Source: Sphingomonas sp. AOB5
Lineage (GTDB): Bacteria > Pseudomonadota > Alphaproteobacteria > Sphingomonadales > Sphingomonadaceae
Direction of reading: 5' to 3'
DNA: 64,000 bases
Assembly: GCF_029433115.1 (NCBI RefSeq)
Contig: NZ_JARNTV010000020.1
Location: 1 to 64,000, forward strand
Positions 53,327 to 61,669 of this stretch are shown here, piece by piece. The first letter of the stretch is position 1, and every line of letters starts with the position of its first letter. The notes beneath the pieces were generated by a model. The model did not search any database. It was given only the letters and a program-made list of their open reading frames with translations, and was not told the origin of the DNA. The translations under genes and the position numbers were made by a program.

Positions 53327-53430
53327 CTTCGGATAGTGACCTTTTGCCCCCCCGCTCTCGCTATCCAAGACATGGGCCCGGAAGCGTCAACCCTCCCCCC
53401 CCCGGTGACGCTTCCGGGCCTAACACTTTT
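53327..53430 (+). ncRNA. Candidate stress-induced small RNA with two C-rich loops
   Basis: The segment has no coding potential and two hairpins. Hairpin 1: GGATAG (53331-53336) pairs with CTATCC (53361-53366), loop containing seven consecutive C (53347-53353). Hairpin 2: GGCCCGGAAGCGTCA (53375-53389) pairs perfectly with 53406-53420, loop containing nine consecutive C (53395-53403), followed by TAACACTTTT. The second is a strong rho-independent terminator. C-rich loops in alphaproteobacterial small RNAs can pair with G-rich Shine-Dalgarno sequences. A perfect EcfG promoter lies 6 nt upstream. It may belong to the Rfam suhB or another known family, which could not be checked. Confidence 0.65.
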
Positions 53431-53548
53431 CCAGACCATCGATATCCGATCCGCCGTTCCGGGCTGCGCTTTCGTTCGCTCGCGGAACGATTTGGCGCGT
53501 CCGGGCTTTCTCCTCCCGACCGTTTCAACGGATCAGTGGAGACAAGAC

Positions 53549-53683
53549 ATGCGTAAGATCCTGACCCTCGCCGCGCTCGGCTGCGCGTTCGCCATTTCGG
53601 CCTGCAACACCATCGAAGGCGTCGGTCGCGACGTTTCGTCGGCAGGCGATACCGTCGCCCGGACCGCCGACGACGCCAAGTGA
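53549..53683 (+). CDS. Entericidin A/B-like small lipoprotein
   Basis: A 44-residue lipoprotein: signal peptide with lipobox AISAC (cysteine 19) and a mature 26-residue part NTIEGVGRDVSSAGDTVART that matches entericidins. Entericidins are small membrane lipoproteins induced by stress in stationary phase, thought to form an antidote/toxin pair in E. coli. It may be transcribed by read-through of the upstream EcfG promoter or from its own. A longer in-frame ORF from 53336 would cross the terminator hairpin and is rejected. Confidence 0.8.
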   Translation: MRKILTLAALGCAFAISACNTIEGVGRDVSSAGDTVARTADDAK

Positions 53684-53694
53684 GGTAATGAATG

Positions 53695-53721
53695 GCCCCT
53701 CCCCGCACGGGAGGGGCTTTT
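53695..53721 (+). terminator. Terminator of entericidin-like gene
   Basis: GCCCCTCCC (53695-53703), loop CGCAC, GGGAGGGGC (53709-53717) and TTTT (53718-53721). It begins 12 nt after the stop codon. Confidence 0.9.
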
Positions 53722-53725
53722 CGCG

Positions 53726-54496
53726 TCAGGCCTCGGACTCGACCCGGCTCTCGCGCCGATTGCGGGTGAACTTGATGGCCACCAGCGCGAGGAAATAGAG
53801 ACAGCAGAGCGGTATCGCGAGCAGCAGCTGCGAACCGACATCCGGCGGGGTCAGCACCGCGGCGATCCCGAAGGCACCAACCACGGCATAGCGCCACGCG
53901 CCCTTGAGCTGTTCGTAGGTTACGATGCCGGCATGCTCAAGCAGCATCAGCAGCACCGGCAGCAGGAACGACAGCCCGAAGCCGAAGATGAACTGCATCA
54001 CGAACTTCAGATAGTCGTTTACGTCGGGCAGCGGCGTCTGGGTGACGCCAGTATCGCCCACTTGCCCCTGGAAGCTCAGCAGGAATTTCAACGCGGTCGG
54101 GATCGCGATGAAATAGGCCATCGCGGCGCCCGCGGCGAACAGCACCGGGGTCGCCAACAGGAATGGTAATAGCGCGCGCTTTTCCTTGCGATACAGGCCA
54201 GGCGCGACGAACTGCCACAGCTGATTGGCCACCACCGGAAAAGCGATCATCAGCGCCGCAAAGAAGGCGATCTTGATCTCGACGAGGAAGCCGCCGAACA
54301 CCTGCGTATTGATGATCGTCAGCTGGCCCGCGGCCTTTAGCGGGGCGACCAGAATCGCGAAGATGGATCGCGCGAAATACAGGCTGCCGGCAAATGCCAC
54401 CGCAAGCGCGAGGACGGACCAGAGCAGGCGGCGGCGCAGTTCGATCAGGTGATCGAGCAGCGGAGCTTGCGTGTCGTCGATCTCCGCGCCGCTCAC
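53726..54496 (-). CDS. tatC: Sec-independent protein translocase TatC
   Basis: A 256-residue protein with six membrane helices. It has the N-terminal LDHLIELRRRLLWS segment that recognises the twin-arginine signal, a conserved Glu in the first periplasmic-face region, and the FGFGLSFLLPVLL helix. It overlaps tatB by 4 nt. In sphingomonads the order tatA-tatB-tatC here is standard. A candidate Tat substrate (DUF1501) is encoded at 61.7 kb. Confidence 0.96.
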   Translation of the reverse strand: MSGAEIDDTQAPLLDHLIELRRRLLWSVLALAVAFAGSLYFARSIFAILVAPLKAAGQLTIINTQVFGGFLVEIKIAFFAALMIAFPVVANQLWQFVAPGLYRKEKRALLPFLLATPVLFAAGAAMAYFIAIPTALKFLLSFQGQVGDTGVTQTPLPDVNDYLKFVMQFIFGFGLSFLLPVLLMLLEHAGIVTYEQLKGAWRYAVVGAFGIAAVLTPPDVGSQLLLAIPLCCLYFLALVAIKFTRNRRESRVESEA

Positions 54497-55017
54497 GACG
54501 CTGCCTTTGCGCGCGGCTTGCGGGTCTTCGGCTTGGGCGCTTCGATCGTTGCACCGGCCTTCGGCGCCGATTCGGGAGCTTCGATCAGGTCGCTGGTCTT
54601 GGGCTTGCGTGCCCGCGGCTTGGCCTTGGGCTTCACTTCGGGTTCCGGAGCGGGCTCGGCTTCCCAGCTGTCCTTGATAACCGGTTGCTCGGTCATCAAG
54701 GCCCCGCGATCGAGCGGATCGGCGGCCAGCGCCTGCTGTTCGGGCGAGAGATAGGTCTGCGGCGCGGGCAGCGACTGGGTGGGCGGATGATCGCGCATGA
54801 TCCGCTCATTTTCCTCGGCCCACTGCTTCTGCAGGTCGGCGAGTTCGGATTCGCGGATCATCGTGTCGATGCCGCTGCGGAACTGGCGCGCGACTCCGCG
54901 CGCGCGGCCGATCCACTTGCCGACCACGCGCATCGCCTTGGGCAGATCCTTGGGGCCGATCACAAGCAGCGCCACGACGGCCACCAACAGCAATTCGGTA
55001 GGCGCGACGTCCAACAT
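54493..55017 (-). CDS. tatB: Sec-independent protein translocase TatB
   Basis: A 174-residue protein: one N-terminal helix (TELLLVAVVALLVIGPKDLPKAM, with the hinge Gly-Pro), an amphipathic helix (RVVGKWIGRARGVARQFRSG) and a long Pro/Lys/Ala-rich tail. The tail is longer than in E. coli and typical of alphaproteobacteria. TatB partners with TatC in signal binding. Confidence 0.94.
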   Translation of the reverse strand: MLDVAPTELLLVAVVALLVIGPKDLPKAMRVVGKWIGRARGVARQFRSGIDTMIRESELADLQKQWAEENERIMRDHPPTQSLPAPQTYLSPEQQALAADPLDRGALMTEQPVIKDSWEAEPAPEPEVKPKAKPRARKPKTSDLIEAPESAPKAGATIEAPKPKTRKPRAKAAS

Positions 55018-55081
55018 GAAAGACTGCTATCCGATCATTCGTGTCCGGGGCGGCTAAGGCAGCACACCCCGGCAGGGAGGC

Positions 55082-55315
55082 TTACTGCTTCTCGGCAGTC
55101 CGCGCAGCTTCGGTCTCGACGGTGGGGGCCGGAGCCGCCTTGCCTTCGATCTGGGTCGGAGCGGCCTTGGCTTCGTCTTCCTCGGCCATGCCCTTCTTGA
55201 AGTTCTTCACGCCCTTCGCGACGTCACCCATCATCGCCGAAAAGCGACCGCCGCCCAGCAGCAGGATGGCGATGCCGCCGAACAACAACCAATGCATCAG
55301 GCTAAAGCCGCCCAT
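55082..55315 (-). CDS. tatA: Sec-independent protein translocase TatA
   Basis: A 77-residue protein: N-terminal helix LMHWLLFGGIAILLLGGGRFSAMMG, an amphipathic helix (DVAKGVKNFKKGMAEE) and a flexible tail. TatA oligomers form the translocation pore. It lies 64 nt upstream of tatB in the same direction. Confidence 0.95.
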   Translation of the reverse strand: MGGFSLMHWLLFGGIAILLLGGGRFSAMMGDVAKGVKNFKKGMAEEDEAKAAPTQIEGKAAPAPTVETEAARTAEKQ

Positions 55316-55411
55316 GGCAAATTCTCCTTGATTCCGGCCCTATCTAAGGCGCGGACCCTGTTCCAGCAATGCGTGATTACCCTGTTCGGGATGGCACGAG
55401 TGCGATGCGCC

Positions 55412-56017
55412 CTATTCGTCGTCGGTTACAGTTTCGATTTCGGCCTCCGCCGCCTCTTCCCCGGCCTCCAGCGTCTCGAACGCGAGATCGACCGGATCGA
55501 GCAGGCCGGCGGCACGCAGATCATCGATCCCGGGCAGATCGCGGCGGCTCGCCAGCCCGAAATGGGTGAGGAAGCCGGGCGTGGTAGCATAGGTCAGAGG
55601 CCGCCCGGGCACCTCGCGGCGACCGGCGGGGCGGACCCAGCCTGCCTCCATCAGCACGTCGATCGTGCCCTTGCTGATCTGCACGCCGCGGATCGCCTCG
55701 ATCTCGGCGCGGGTCACCGGTTCGTGATAGGCGATAATCGCCAGCGTCTCGATGCCCGCACGGCTGAGCTTGCGGCTCTCCTCGCGGTCGCGGCGCAGCA
55801 GATGGGCAAGGTCTGCGGCGGTCTGGAAGTGCCAGCGGTCACCGCGCCGGACGATCTCGACCCCGCGCCCGGCATAGATGCCCTCCAGCTCGGCCAGCGC
55901 CGAACGGACATCGGCTTCAGCCCCGACATGCGCACGGATCTCGTCCACGCTCAGCGGATGCTCGGCAGCGAACAGCACCGCCTCGACCGCGCGGGAAAGA
56001 TCGTCGGGTCCGGTCAT
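55412..56017 (-). CDS. scpB: Segregation and condensation protein B
   Basis: A 201-residue winged-helix protein. Marks: AVEAVLFAAEHPLSVDEIRAHV, SRAGIETLAIIAYHEPVTRAEIEAIRGV and YATTPGFLTHFGL. It joins ScpA and SMC in chromosome condensation. The ATG at 56017 overlaps the scpA stop by 4 nt. The acidic C-terminal 40 residues vary in the family. Confidence 0.94.
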   Translation of the reverse strand: MTGPDDLSRAVEAVLFAAEHPLSVDEIRAHVGAEADVRSALAELEGIYAGRGVEIVRRGDRWHFQTAADLAHLLRRDREESRKLSRAGIETLAIIAYHEPVTRAEIEAIRGVQISKGTIDVLMEAGWVRPAGRREVPGRPLTYATTPGFLTHFGLASRRDLPGIDDLRAAGLLDPVDLAFETLEAGEEAAEAEIETVTDDE

Positions 56018-56748
56018 GCCTCGGCAGCCTTGAGATAGAGCGGCGCGAAGGCCGATTTCTGGCGCAGTTCCACCCTGCCCTGCTTGGCCAGTTCCAGCGC
56101 CGCGACGAAGGACGAGGCGAGCGCCGACTTGCGATAGGTGCCGCTCGCGCCTTCGGGCAGGAAGGTCTCGATGGTCGACCATTCGATCCGCGTGCCGACC
56201 AGCCGCGCGACACGTTCGATCGCTTCGTCGAGCGTCATCACGTCGCGCACCGCGACGACATGCATCACCGGGCGGGTGCGGGCGCTGATCCGGCCATAGG
56301 CGGCGATCAGATCGTAAATCTCGGCTTCCCAGCGCGCCTTGCGCAGGACCCGCAGGCCCTCGGGCTGGCCACGGAAGAAGACGTCGCGGCCGGTACGGTC
56401 GCGGGCGGTGAGGCGTGCGCCGGCTTCGCGCATGGCGTTGAGGCGTTCGAGACGGAGTTGCAGGCGAAGCGCCAGTTCCTCGGGGCTCGGTGTCTCCTCG
56501 GGGTTGCGCGGGAGTAGCAGCGCGGACTTGAGGTACGCCAGCCAAGCCGCCATCACGAGATAGTCGGCGGCGATCTCGAGCTTCAGCTCACGCGCCTGCT
56601 CGATGAAGGTGATGTACTGATCGACCAGTTCGAGGATCGAGATGGCGCGCAGATCGACCTTCTGGCTCCGCGCAAGCGTCAGCAACAGGTCGAGCGGGCC
56701 TTCCCACCCGTCGATATCGATCCTGAGCGCTTCGGCGGCGTCTTCCAT
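56014..56748 (-). CDS. scpA: Segregation and condensation protein A
   Basis: A 244-residue kleisin. Marks: GWEGPLDLLLTLARSQKVDLRAISILELVDQYI near the N-terminus and the C-terminal winged helix (SFVAALELAKQGRVELRQ). It bridges SMC heads. It lies 21 nt after nagZ in a minus-strand run nagZ-scpA-scpB that is common in alphaproteobacteria, leading to tatABC. Confidence 0.95.
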   Translation of the reverse strand: MEDAAEALRIDIDGWEGPLDLLLTLARSQKVDLRAISILELVDQYITFIEQARELKLEIAADYLVMAAWLAYLKSALLLPRNPEETPSPEELALRLQLRLERLNAMREAGARLTARDRTGRDVFFRGQPEGLRVLRKARWEAEIYDLIAAYGRISARTRPVMHVVAVRDVMTLDEAIERVARLVGTRIEWSTIETFLPEGASGTYRKSALASSFVAALELAKQGRVELRQKSAFAPLYLKAAEA

Positions 56749-56769
56749 GAGCGAAGTTAAGCAGGTCCG

Positions 56770-57777
56770 TCAGGCGAGCGCCAGCAGGGCGTCACGCTTC
56801 GCGATCAGCTCCGCATAGTCGGCCGCCTCGCATCCGCCCGCGACCGTCGCCATCGCGCGATCGAGCCGGGTCAGGCATTCCGGGGTGGCGTCAGGCAGCA
56901 GGCCCGCGATCTCGATCATCTCGTCCATCCGCGCCCAGCAATCGAGCACCACGTCGCAACCCGCCGCGAGCGCCTTCGTGGCTTTCTCACCCGGCGTGCC
57001 GCTGAGCGCCTTCATGTCGATATCGTCGGTCATCAGCAGCCCGTCGAAGCCGATCCGGCCGCGGATGATGTCGCCCACCACCTTAGACGAGAGCGTCGCG
57101 GGGTTCTCCGCGTCCCAGGCTTCGAACACGACATGACAGGTCATGCCCATCGGCGCGCCGGCATTGCTGGCGAACGGCTCGATATCGAGTTCGAGCTGGG
57201 CGGCATCGACCTTCACGCGGGGCAGTTCGAGATGGCTGTCCACCACCGCGCGGCCATGGCCGGGCATATGCTTGACCACGCCGACGACCCCGCCGCGGCG
57301 CAGGCCCTCGACACAGGCCTGGCCCAGAGCCGCAACGCGCATCGGCTCACCGCCGAACGCGCGGTCGCCGATGGCGACGGTCACTTCGGGCTGAGCCACG
57401 TCGAGCAAGGGCGCGCAATCGACGTTCACGCCGACTTCGGCGAGCATCATGCCCAGCGCCTGATAATTGGCGCGAGCCGCCTCGATCGCGGAGACCGGCG
57501 CGGTGTCATACAGCGGGCCGAACGCGGCGCCTGCCGGGAAGGCAGGCCATTCGGGCGGGACCATGCGGCTGACCCGGCCGCCTTCCTGATCGATCAGGAT
57601 CGGCACGTCGTTACGGCCGGACAGCTCACGCAGGCTGTCGGTCAGCGCCTTCATCTGCGCACGGTCGCCGCAGTTGCGCTTGAACAGGATATAGCCGAGC
57701 GGATCGGCGTCGCGGAAGAAATCGCGTTCTTCCGGGGTCAGTTCGAGACCGGAGACGCCGAAGATTACGGGCTTCAT
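56770..57777 (-). CDS. nagZ: Beta-N-acetylhexosaminidase NagZ
   Basis: A 335-residue GH3 enzyme of peptidoglycan recycling. Marks: IDQEGGRVSRM, the KHMPGHGRAVVDSHLELPRV loop with the catalytic His/Asp, and LLMTDDIDMKAL with the nucleophilic aspartate. It removes GlcNAc from anhydro-muropeptides; products can signal beta-lactamase induction. It lies 41 nt after the SPOR protein gene. Confidence 0.94.
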   Translation of the reverse strand: MKPVIFGVSGLELTPEERDFFRDADPLGYILFKRNCGDRAQMKALTDSLRELSGRNDVPILIDQEGGRVSRMVPPEWPAFPAGAAFGPLYDTAPVSAIEAARANYQALGMMLAEVGVNVDCAPLLDVAQPEVTVAIGDRAFGGEPMRVAALGQACVEGLRRGGVVGVVKHMPGHGRAVVDSHLELPRVKVDAAQLELDIEPFASNAGAPMGMTCHVVFEAWDAENPATLSSKVVGDIIRGRIGFDGLLMTDDIDMKALSGTPGEKATKALAAGCDVVLDCWARMDEMIEIAGLLPDATPECLTRLDRAMATVAGGCEAADYAELIAKRDALLALA

Positions 57778-57818
57778 GCCCTCCGCTCTAACCCAGCCGA
57801 TCCAACTTCAGAAGGGGT

Positions 57819-58547
57819 TCAATTCGCGACGTAGCAGCTTGCCCGGCCGGCCTGCAGCTTCGCGCAGACTTCCTTGGCCTGGGTGTTGCTGCCGGTGTTG
57901 ACCCGCAGGCGATAGACCGGCTTGCCGTCCTTCTCGCCACGCTCGATCGAACGGCCGAGCGGCGCGAGCATCGGGAAGCGGCGCGAGAGATCGGACCATG
58001 CCGCCTCGGCCCCCTGCTGATCGGGGAAGGCGCCAAGCTGGATCAGCGAACCTGCACCGGCGCCAGAAGCCGGGGCCTGGACCGGAGCGCCCGGCGCGCG
58101 AGCCTTGAGGTCGCCGCCGCTCTGCGGCACCGCGACCGTGGCGGTCTTCGTGCCCGAGACCGAACCATTTGCCGGAGCCGCGACCTTCTGGCCGTCGATC
58201 GGGGTTTCGGGGCCGGCATTGGTATCGACCGCAGCATTGGTCGTCGTGCCCTCACCGGTGGCAAAGGCGGCACCGCCCTCGCCTTCGACCTTCATGCCGC
58301 CGGCATCGTCAGGCTTGACCTTGTAGTCGCCCTCGGCGGCTTCGATGAGTTGTCCGTTGCCGGCCAGCCCCTGCTGGGTCTGATACCACCAGGCACCAAA
58401 GACGATCGCGCCCACCACGGCCAGCGCGAGGATGATCAGCAGCAGGATCCGCCAGATCGACGGGCCCTCGCGATAATCCTCCTCGACCGATTCCAGCCAG
58501 GGGAGGCGGTCATCGTCACCGAAGCCGGCCTCCGAACGCTTACTCAT
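57819..58547 (-). CDS. SPOR-domain membrane protein
   Basis: A 242-residue protein: short cytoplasmic start, one helix (SIWRILLLIILALAVVGAIVFGAWW), a long low-complexity linker, and a C-terminal SPOR domain (SLIQLGAFPDQQGAEAAWSDLSRRFP to ASCYVA). SPOR domains bind denuded peptidoglycan at the septum. It starts 4 nt after argS. The ATG at 58547 is selected; a 19-residue extension lies within argS. Confidence 0.9.
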   Translation of the reverse strand: MSKRSEAGFGDDDRLPWLESVEEDYREGPSIWRILLLIILALAVVGAIVFGAWWYQTQQGLAGNGQLIEAAEGDYKVKPDDAGGMKVEGEGGAAFATGEGTTTNAAVDTNAGPETPIDGQKVAAPANGSVSGTKTATVAVPQSGGDLKARAPGAPVQAPASGAGAGSLIQLGAFPDQQGAEAAWSDLSRRFPMLAPLGRSIERGEKDGKPVYRLRVNTGSNTQAKEVCAKLQAGRASCYVAN

Positions 58548-58551
58548 TTTC

Positions 58552-60276
58552 CTACATCTCCTGGACGGCTTCCACGCCCATGATTCCCAATCCGTTCCGC
58601 ACAACCTGCCCGATGGCGCGCGCCAAATAAAGCCGCGCGCACGTTAACCTTACCTGATCGGCCAAGACGAAACGGCGCTCCGGATTGTCGTTCCCAAGAT
58701 TGTAGAGCGAATGGAACTCGGCTGCCAAGTCATAGAGATAGAAGGCAATACGATGCGGCTCACGCGCGGCGGCCGCAGAATCGACGACGCGCGGGAACTG
58801 CGCGGCGACCTTCGCCACCGCCAACTCGCGTGTATCAAGCAGAGACAGGTCCACATCGGGACACTCGATCCCCGCTTCCTGAGCCTTGCGTTGCATCGAG
58901 TTCACCCGCGCATGGGCATACTGGACGTAGAAAACCGGGTTCTCCTTCGACGTCTCCAGCACCTTGGCGAAGTCGAAATCCATCTGCGCATCGGCCTTGC
59001 GGGTGAGCATGGTGAAGCGGACGACGTCCTTGCCCACTTCCTCGACCACATCGGCGAGGGTGACGAAATTGCCCGAGCGCTTCGACATCTTCACCGGCTC
59101 GCCTGCACGCAGCAGGCGAACCATCTGGACCAGCTTCACGTCGAACTTGGTCTTGCCGCCGGTCAGCGCGGCGACGGCGGCGACGATCCGCTTCACCGTG
59201 CCGGCATGGTCGGCGCCCCAGATGTCGATCAGCTGATCGGCCGATTGCGCCTTCTGGTAATGATAGGCGAGATCGGCGCCGAAATAGGTCCAGCTGCCGT
59301 TCGACTTCTTGATCGGGCGATCCTGATCGTCGCCAAATTGCGTCGAGCGGAACAGCGGCAGCTCGACCGGTTCCCAATCGTCGGGCAGCTCGCCCTTGGG
59401 TGCTTCGAGCACGCCGTCATAGACCAGCCCCTGCTCACGCAGCCACTTCTCGGCAGCCTCGGGCTTGCCCTCGGCCTGAAGCTCGGCCTCCGACGAGAAC
59501 AGGTCGTGATGGATGCCGAGCTGCCCAAGATCGTGCTTGATGAGCACCAGCATCGCCGCGACCGCGGTCTTGCGGAACAGGATCAGCCACTTGCTCTCGT
59601 CCGCGCCGACGAACTTGTCGCCATATTCGGCAGCGAGCGCCTGCCCGACCGGCTTCAGATAGTCGCCGGGGTACAGCCCTTCCGGGATCTCGCCGATATC
59701 CTCGCCCAGCGCCTCGCGGTAGCGCAGGTGCGCCGAGCGGGCGAGCGTGTCGACCTGACCGCCCGCGTCGTTGACATAATATTCGCGCACCACCTTGTGG
59801 CCGATGAATTCGAGCAGGCTGGCCAGCGCATCGCCGACCACCGCGCCGCGGCAATGGCCCATATGCATCGGGCCCGTAGGGTTCGCCGAGACATATTCGA
59901 CATTGACCGTAACGCCCTCACCCACGCCCGAGCGGCCATAGCCGCCGCCCATGTCGAGGATCGCGGTCAGCTCGTTGCGCCACGCATCTTCGTTCAGCGT
60001 CAGGTTGATGAAGCCGGGACCGGCGACCGATACCGCCGTGACTTCGCCGATCTTCTCCAGCTCGGCGACCAGCTTTTCGGCCAGCGCGCGCGGGTTTGTG
60101 CCCGCCGGCTTGGCAAGGACCATCGCGGCGTTGGTGGCGAGATCGCCATGGCTGGGATCGCGCGGCGGCTCGACCGTGACCGCGCGTCGCTCCAGCCCCG
60201 CCGGCAGATCGCCCGATGCGACAAGGGCATCGAGCGCGGCGTCGAGATGGGCAGCGAAACGGGTGTAGAGCGTCAT
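58552..60276 (-). CDS. argS: Arginyl-tRNA synthetase
   Basis: A 574-residue class I enzyme. It has the N-terminal additional domain, the HIGH-like motif ANPTGPMHMGHCRGAVVGD, KMSKS motif VKMSKRSGNFVTL and the anticodon-binding C-terminus ending in RNGLGIMGVEAVQEM. The argS-SPOR-nagZ-scpAB order is a known alphaproteobacterial arrangement. Upstream, 60277-60566 (290 nt) holds no supported gene. Confidence 0.97.
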   Translation of the reverse strand: MTLYTRFAAHLDAALDALVASGDLPAGLERRAVTVEPPRDPSHGDLATNAAMVLAKPAGTNPRALAEKLVAELEKIGEVTAVSVAGPGFINLTLNEDAWRNELTAILDMGGGYGRSGVGEGVTVNVEYVSANPTGPMHMGHCRGAVVGDALASLLEFIGHKVVREYYVNDAGGQVDTLARSAHLRYREALGEDIGEIPEGLYPGDYLKPVGQALAAEYGDKFVGADESKWLILFRKTAVAAMLVLIKHDLGQLGIHHDLFSSEAELQAEGKPEAAEKWLREQGLVYDGVLEAPKGELPDDWEPVELPLFRSTQFGDDQDRPIKKSNGSWTYFGADLAYHYQKAQSADQLIDIWGADHAGTVKRIVAAVAALTGGKTKFDVKLVQMVRLLRAGEPVKMSKRSGNFVTLADVVEEVGKDVVRFTMLTRKADAQMDFDFAKVLETSKENPVFYVQYAHARVNSMQRKAQEAGIECPDVDLSLLDTRELAVAKVAAQFPRVVDSAAAAREPHRIAFYLYDLAAEFHSLYNLGNDNPERRFVLADQVRLTCARLYLARAIGQVVRNGLGIMGVEAVQEM

Positions 60277-60566
60277 TGCGGTTCCAATGGTTGCGTGGAA
60301 GCCGCGCCCTTAGCGGATGCGGGATGGCGAAGCAAAGCGGCGCTCGTGCTCCGGGGCCGGGCAATGCGAAGGCGTTTCCGCCGATCGGGGTGATCGGCGA
60401 ATGTCACAAGAGTCACAATCGCTGCGCGTGCGCCGCGCCTGCCCGGGCACGCCCGCACGCGAATGGTCGCGATGGGGCGCCCCGCATCGAGGACGATGCA
60501 GGAGAATGGATGCCGGGGAGTGTTCGAAGCTTCGGGAAAATCATCTAGAACAAAATGAGAACTTTG

Positions 60567-61181
60567 TCAAGGCTTTTTGGTGCCGAGCCGCTTTGCCCAG
60601 TCGATCCGGGTGAGCGCGACCAGCCCCGCCAGCATGACGATCTGGAGGGCGATGCCCCAGGGACTGGTGAAGCCTTCGGCGAAGATGTCGCCCATGTCGG
60701 ATTGCTTGAGCGTCCGCGCACCGAAAGCGTAGATGGTGTAGGAAACCGTCCGGCCGAGGAAGAAGGCCGCGGTAAAGCTCAGCAGCGGAATCCGCGCCAG
60801 CCCGACCGCCATGAACAGCTGCCCCGAGGGTAGCGGCGACAGCGCGAACAGGCCGAGGCCGATCCAGACATTGTGCTTGCGGCTCTGGATCGCTTCGCGG
60901 GCGGCCTCGAGATTGGCCTGCATCTTCTTGGAGAGCTTTCCCGAGAACAGCCGCGCGCCATAGGCCAGACTGAGCCGCCCGAGCGCGGAGGCCGTCGCCG
61001 CGACCGCGACCAGTGCCCAGATCGGGAGATCGTGGTTCAGCTCGAAGAAGACGATGATCGACCAGGTCGGCGGGCCGAATGCGGGGAGCAGGTTCACGCC
61101 GAAGACGATGGCGAACAGGGACAGCAGGACCATCGCCCTGTGGTGCGGGGAAATGGGCGTGGGTGCAAGGGGATGGGTCAA
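60567..61181 (-). CDS. VTT/DedA-like membrane protein of unknown function
   Basis: A 204-residue protein with five to six membrane helices. It contains LLPAFGPPTWSIIVFF and LSPLPSGQLFMAVGLARIPLLSFTAAFFLGRTVSYTIY, patterns recalling VTT/SNARE-associated DedA proteins. Some relatives transport lipids or affect proton balance. The call rests on helix pattern and is tentative; a parallel open frame on the same strand (60541-61218) is rejected because it lacks hydrophobic structure. Confidence 0.6.
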   Translation of the reverse strand: MTHPLAPTPISPHHRAMVLLSLFAIVFGVNLLPAFGPPTWSIIVFFELNHDLPIWALVAVAATASALGRLSLAYGARLFSGKLSKKMQANLEAAREAIQSRKHNVWIGLGLFALSPLPSGQLFMAVGLARIPLLSFTAAFFLGRTVSYTIYAFGARTLKQSDMGDIFAEGFTSPWGIALQIVMLAGLVALTRIDWAKRLGTKKP

Positions 61182-61240
61182 GGATCAGCCGCGCTGGCGC
61201 AGCGAATGCCGCCATCATAGCCGCTACGAGTGAAATGCCC

Positions 61241-61639
61241 TCAAGCGCGTAGCGACGCGAACCAACTTTGCGCGAATTCTTCCTGATTTCGAACCGACGC
61301 AGGGATCACGTCGTGCCCTTCGTCGAATATGTTCACCAAGTCCGATGCCTGTTCACCGGTTTCGATTTTGTAGGCCGTCAATCCAAGTCCCATGTCGCGT
61401 GACATTCCAGACGGCCATACCTTGAGACTGGCACCATAGCAGAACGGAATTAGACCCATCGGCTCGAGCACGCGCTGCCTGATCAACTGAAGCGCATGAA
61501 AGAAATCGGGCGCATCGACGATATGCGTTTCGCCCCGCACGACGCAGGTCAGTCGGCAATCGTCCCCCTCATCATCGGTAGCAAATGATACCGCCTCGTC
61601 ATCATCGCCACCGATCACGAACACCGAATAGGCTTCCAA
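61241..61639 (-). CDS. Orphan acidic protein of unknown function
   Basis: A 132-residue soluble acidic protein (VFVIGGDDDEAVSFATDDEGDD near the N-terminus; CYGASLKVWPSGMSRDMGLGL in the middle). The gene has visibly lower GC than its neighbours and uses codons rare around it, suggesting recent acquisition. Size and acidity resemble immunity proteins of contact-dependent toxins, but no toxin gene is adjacent. No family was recognised. Confidence 0.55.
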   Translation of the reverse strand: MEAYSVFVIGGDDDEAVSFATDDEGDDCRLTCVVRGETHIVDAPDFFHALQLIRQRVLEPMGLIPFCYGASLKVWPSGMSRDMGLGLTAYKIETGEQASDLVNIFDEGHDVIPASVRNQEEFAQSWFASLRA

Positions 61640-61669
61640 AGCCGCCTCCCCCTTGGAAATCCTCCAATA

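Noticed and set aside
53484-53508. Second GGAAC near the entericidin-like gene as an EcfG promoter
   Set aside because: No GTT occurs 16-18 nt downstream, so only the -35-like half is present.
53336-53548. N-terminal extension of the entericidin-like gene
   Set aside because: It would translate through a strong terminator hairpin and C-tracts; the lipoprotein signal peptide begins at 53549.
60541-61218. 225-codon frame overlapping the VTT-like membrane gene
   Set aside because: Arg/Pro/Gly-rich translation with no hydrophobic segments; the alternative frame at 60567-61181 encodes a regular membrane protein.
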